DNA from: UBA920 sp038257015
GTDB lineage: Bacteria; Patescibacteriota; Doudnabacteria; UBA920
Assembly (NCBI GenBank): GCA_038257015.1
Contig: JBBSJS010000050.1
Coordinates: 1 to 5,944, forward strand
Reading direction: 5' to 3'
Length of the DNA: 5,944 nt
Shown: positions 3,653-5,944 of the stretch, in pieces
Layout of the letters: the number at the start of each line of letters is the position of its first letter
Numbering within the stretch: position 1 is the first letter of the stretch
Position numbers and translations under genes: made by a program
The notes under the pieces: generated by a model
What the model was told of the DNA's origin: nothing
Seen by the model: only the letters and a program-made list of their open reading frames with translations
Databases searched by the model: none

Positions 3653-4822
3653 TTAAACGTCTTTAGTGTAATCTCTGCGTTTTTTAAAGCTTAGCACCTT
3701 ACTAGCTTCCACTTGTGGTTGATCGAATGGGTTCACATTTCTAAGCAAGGAACTGTAAATAGCATAGAGTTGCCAGAAAGCTAACAAGTTTCCAACTGAG
3801 CTAAGATTTCTAGACTCAAGCATTATATCGATTACTGGGATATCTTGGGCATTGGCGTCTTCGATAGTTCCCTCTCGCTCAAAGTGCATGGCTTTATTTA
3901 AACTTACTCCTTCTAATAAACCTAAGTTTCCATTCTTGAAACTAATCTCTTTTAAATTATCTGGTACAGAACTGACAAGTTGATTGTGTACGTTTTCGAC
4001 TCCTGTGAAAATTCCTGCGATATTTTTGCGACCGCCGAAAAATCTTTGATTGGTGTGATGCTGAGATTCGGGTGACTCATGAGCAAAGTAAGTCTGGCCT
4101 TGAGCATCTTTACCAAAACTTTCGTGGCATAACTGAACAACTAAGTTACTAAAAGCATATAAATGACTGTCATAGAATGGCATAAACACATCTACAATTC
4201 CTCGTTGCTCTAATTGATACATTACACTTGCCATCTCAAAAGCTGAATTGCCCTCCGCAAACTTTGCATGGAATTCACGGCCACTTTCAAACAAGGTTTT
4301 TGCATCTAAGCCACATAGCAATGCTGGGAGCAAAGCCACTTCAGTAAAAGCTGTAAATCTTCCACCAATTGAAGGATGTTCTACTAACTCACCATTTTGA
4401 TTTTTGATAATTTCATATAGTGGCCCACTAGAGCCCGTAATACCTAACAATGGATAATCTAAAAATTGCAATAAAGCTTCTACTTGTGTTGTAGTTTCGC
4501 CAGACTTACTTATCGCAATCACTAAAGTATCTTCTGGTGATAAAATTTGGCTAAGCTCAGCGATATAATCTGGATCCACTGTGCTTAGAAAGTATGCGTT
4601 TTTGCCAGTGGTTTGCTCTTTTAAGCTTTCGTAAATAGCATAAAAACTGGTAACGCTTCCGCCGTGACCGATTACCAAAAAGTTTTGAACATCAGAAAAC
4701 TTTTCATGAATACTATCCATCAATAACCAGTTTGGTTGGTAATTTAAAAATTCCAAATCGCTGGGCAAGGAAAGAGCGCTAATATCTTTCGGTTCTGGAC
4801 AGTTGTAATATTTTATATTCAT
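3653..4822 (-). CDS. pgi: Glucose-6-phosphate isomerase (short form)
   Basis: The enzyme interconverts glucose 6-phosphate and fructose 6-phosphate in cytoplasmic glycolysis and gluconeogenesis. Two SIS-type sugar-phosphate folds are expected, and their motifs are visible: GHGGSVTSF (52-60), the phosphate-binding ISKSGETTTQ (104-113), the PGI signature SIGGRFTAFTEVALLP (151-166), HESPESQHH (248-256) with Glu249 in the place of the catalytic base, and the C-terminal NPFDQPQVEASK (364-375) with the conserved Lys375. At 389 aa it is clearly shorter than the common 445-550 aa forms, while all main motifs remain. A dual phosphoglucose/phosphomannose isomerase activity is possible, as in other short relatives, and cannot be judged here. 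The ATG at 4822 is 6 nt after the preceding stop, with no close Shine-Dalgarno, so translational coupling is likely. A terminator follows. Confidence 0.9.
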   Translation of the reverse strand: MNIKYYNCPEPKDISALSLPSDLEFLNYQPNWLLMDSIHEKFSDVQNFLVIGHGGSVTSFYAIYESLKEQTTGKNAYFLSTVDPDYIAELSQILSPEDTLVIAISKSGETTTQVEALLQFLDYPLLGITGSSGPLYEIIKNQNGELVEHPSIGGRFTAFTEVALLPALLCGLDAKTLFESGREFHAKFAEGNSAFEMASVMYQLEQRGIVDVFMPFYDSHLYAFSNLVVQLCHESFGKDAQGQTYFAHESPESQHHTNQRFFGGRKNIAGIFTGVENVHNQLVSSVPDNLKEISFKNGNLGLLEGVSLNKAMHFEREGTIEDANAQDIPVIDIMLESRNLSSVGNLLAFWQLYAIYSSLLRNVNPFDQPQVEASKVLSFKKRRDYTKDV

Positions 4823-4828
4823 GAAAGT

Positions 4829-5341
4829 TTATTTTAATGTTCCTAAATTTAAGACTTTATGAGCTTGGACATCGCTATCGATATTTTTGATAATTTTAAT
4901 CTCTTGGATTGGTGAAGTTACCCAAACTTGATCGTCATGATTGTCATATTCAGGCCCCTCTGTTACAACTCTGAGAGATGAGTTTAAGTCTGCCAGTAAA
5001 TTTGAGTCCGAAGGTGAATCAATAATGCGACGGCCTTTTAACAAGCCGTGGGCTTTTGAGTATAACTTAAATCCCCCGTGACGCTGGGAAAAGCGAATCA
5101 TAAACTCAGTGCCTGATTTGGTGGTTACAAATGCTCTATCGTTACGACCCAAATCTCTCAAGCGTAGAGTTTCTGGTTTGAAGACTTCATAGCTTGACTC
5201 GCCTTCAGTTACTACCTCATCCGGCACAGGTTTTTTATACTCAGCAATGGGTTCAATAATAATAAACTTTCCTTCTACGGGTTTAGGAATTTCTTCCTCT
5301 CCAGGATTATTTTCATTTCTTGAACCACCAAATTCGTTCAT
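4829..5341 (-). CDS. Hypothetical protein, 170 aa, between alaS and pgi
   Basis: I do not recognise this protein. Residues 1-22 are polar and acidic with Gly, Asn, Glu and Pro (FGGSRNENNPGEEEIPKP), probably disordered. From about residue 24 it looks like a compact beta-rich domain: GKFIIIEPIAEY, a Glu-rich loop, RAFVTTKSGTEFMIRF, GGFKLYSKAHGLLKGRRI, then alternating strands up to VWVTSPIQEIKIIKNI. No signal peptide, membrane helix, cysteine, zinc motif or known catalytic motif is visible, so it is probably cytoplasmic. The ATG at 5341 lies 10 nt after the alaS stop, and the stop is 6 nt before pgi, so it is expressed with both. Its frame is intact over 170 codons and continuous with the operon, which supports a real gene. 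Function is unknown. Confidence 0.8.
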   Translation of the reverse strand: MNEFGGSRNENNPGEEEIPKPVEGKFIIIEPIAEYKKPVPDEVVTEGESSYEVFKPETLRLRDLGRNDRAFVTTKSGTEFMIRFSQRHGGFKLYSKAHGLLKGRRIIDSPSDSNLLADLNSSLRVVTEGPEYDNHDDQVWVTSPIQEIKIIKNIDSDVQAHKVLNLGTLK

Positions 5342-5351
5342 ATCTTTATTG

Positions 5352-5944
5352 TTAATCGGTTATCACGGCTTTGATGCGTCTAACTCCTGCTGACACAGCC
5401 TCTTCTTTTGCAATTTTAAATTTCCCAATCGTGCCTGTTCGCTCGACGTGTGGACCACCACAAAACTCTCTTGAAATAACGTTGCCATCATTATCAGTTG
5501 CAGTATAAATTGAAACAATATCAGCATATTTTTCCCCGAACAAACCTATTGCCTCAAGCTCTTTAGCTTTTTCCAACGGCATCATTTCTTGTTTCATTTC
5601 TGCGTCCATAGCAATCCATTTATTTACCAAGTCTTCCACTTGTTGCTTTTGTTCATCGCTCATCTTTTGCGGATAGGTGAAATCAAAGCGAGTTCTTTCA
5701 GCAGTGATATTACTGCCTTTCTGCCAAACATCGGAACCAAGTACTTCGCGAAGTGCTTTATGCATTAAATGAGTGGCTGTATGATAGCGCACCACAATTT
5801 CTGAGTGGTCAGCAAGACCACCTTTAAAAGTTCCAGCACTTGCTGTGCGAGATAGGTCTTGGTGATTTTTAAACTCTCTTTCAAATTCTTCTTTGTTCAC
5901 AGTCTGACCAAAACTTTCTGCAAGTTCTCGTGTTAACTCCCAAG
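5352..5944 (-). CDS. alaS: Alanyl-tRNA synthetase, C-terminal part (5' end cut by window edge)
   Basis: AlaRS charges tRNA-Ala and clears Ser- and Gly-tRNA-Ala by an editing domain. The frame is open to the right edge and gives 196 residues, so the internal GTG at 5900 is not the start. Visible in order are the linker WELTRELAESFG, then FEREFKNHQDLSRTASAGTFKGGL, and the editing (tRNA_SAD) domain. That domain has HTATHLMH supplying two His ligands, QKGSNITAERTRFDF, and REFCGGPHVERTG supplying Cys and His. All four zinc-site residues (HxxxH and CxxxH) are present. The protein ends right after SAGVRRIKAVITD, where most AlaRS continue with a coiled coil, DHHA1 and C-Ala domain of about 150-200 residues. 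The catalytic core lies outside the window. It is followed closely by the 170-aa gene and pgi. Confidence 0.95.
   Translation of the reverse strand, partial: WELTRELAESFGQTVNKEEFEREFKNHQDLSRTASAGTFKGGLADHSEIVVRYHTATHLMHKALREVLGSDVWQKGSNITAERTRFDFTYPQKMSDEQKQQVEDLVNKWIAMDAEMKQEMMPLEKAKELEAIGLFGEKYADIVSIYTATDNDGNVISREFCGGPHVERTGTIGKFKIAKEEAVSAGVRRIKAVITD

Noticed and set aside
5898..5900. GTG as the start of a free-standing editing-domain protein (AlaX-like)
   Set aside because: The frame stays open to the window edge, and the residues before it (WELTRELAESFGQT) match the AlaRS linker, so this is the end of a longer AlaRS.

Overview
All genes lie on the minus strand, so the window is read from right to left in the direction of transcription. 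Gene content and protein shapes point to a Patescibacteria (Candidate Phyla Radiation, CPR) genome of moderate to low GC. An S4 start without zinc-ligand cysteines, an S11 with a Lys/Thr-rich N-terminal extension, an AlaRS ending just after its editing domain, a short glucose-6-phosphate isomerase, a CPR-style membrane-anchored baseplate-J-like protein, and a near absence of Shine-Dalgarno motifs all fit. The assignment rests on recognised protein features, not on a search. I cannot name the class. TAA and TAG are the only stops used here, so recoding of TGA cannot be tested.

Right part (5944 to about 3591): the 3' end of alaS (editing domain, then stop), an unrecognised 170-aa protein, and pgi. 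The gaps are 10 and 6 nt, so these look like one operon. It ends at a 13-bp hairpin terminator (3591-3624). tRNA charging and upper glycolysis appear to be linked only by co-transcription.

Middle (3590 to 1728): one 599-aa gene with its own candidate promoter and a 10-bp inverted repeat over that promoter. Its product has a small N-terminal alpha/beta-like domain, a Pro/Ala-rich linker, one membrane helix and a large baseplate-J-like domain. It is probably a cell-envelope protein of unknown role.

Left part (1727 to 1): a translation operon, infA-rpmJ-rpsM-rpsK-rpsD (IF-1, L36, S13, S11, S4), equivalent to the distal spc/alpha region of other bacteria. rpoA and rplQ would be expected beyond the left edge. 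A near-consensus extended -10 sigma70-type promoter (TTGACA, 16 nt, TGC-TAAAAT) precedes infA, and a small hairpin sits at the predicted mRNA 5' end. infA starts at TTG without a visible Shine-Dalgarno. The three spacers infA/rpmJ, rpmJ/rpsM and rpsM/rpsK are long for such an operon, and each holds a well-paired hairpin without a U-tract. The infA/rpmJ spacer can fold into a closed multibranch structure ending just before the rpmJ ribosome binding site. These are the best candidates for an undescribed cis-regulatory RNA system, for example feedback control by S4 or another ribosomal protein. That role is inference from fold and position only.

There is no gene-free stretch longer than about 125 bases. 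No CRISPR array, insertion sequence, tRNA or rRNA was seen.
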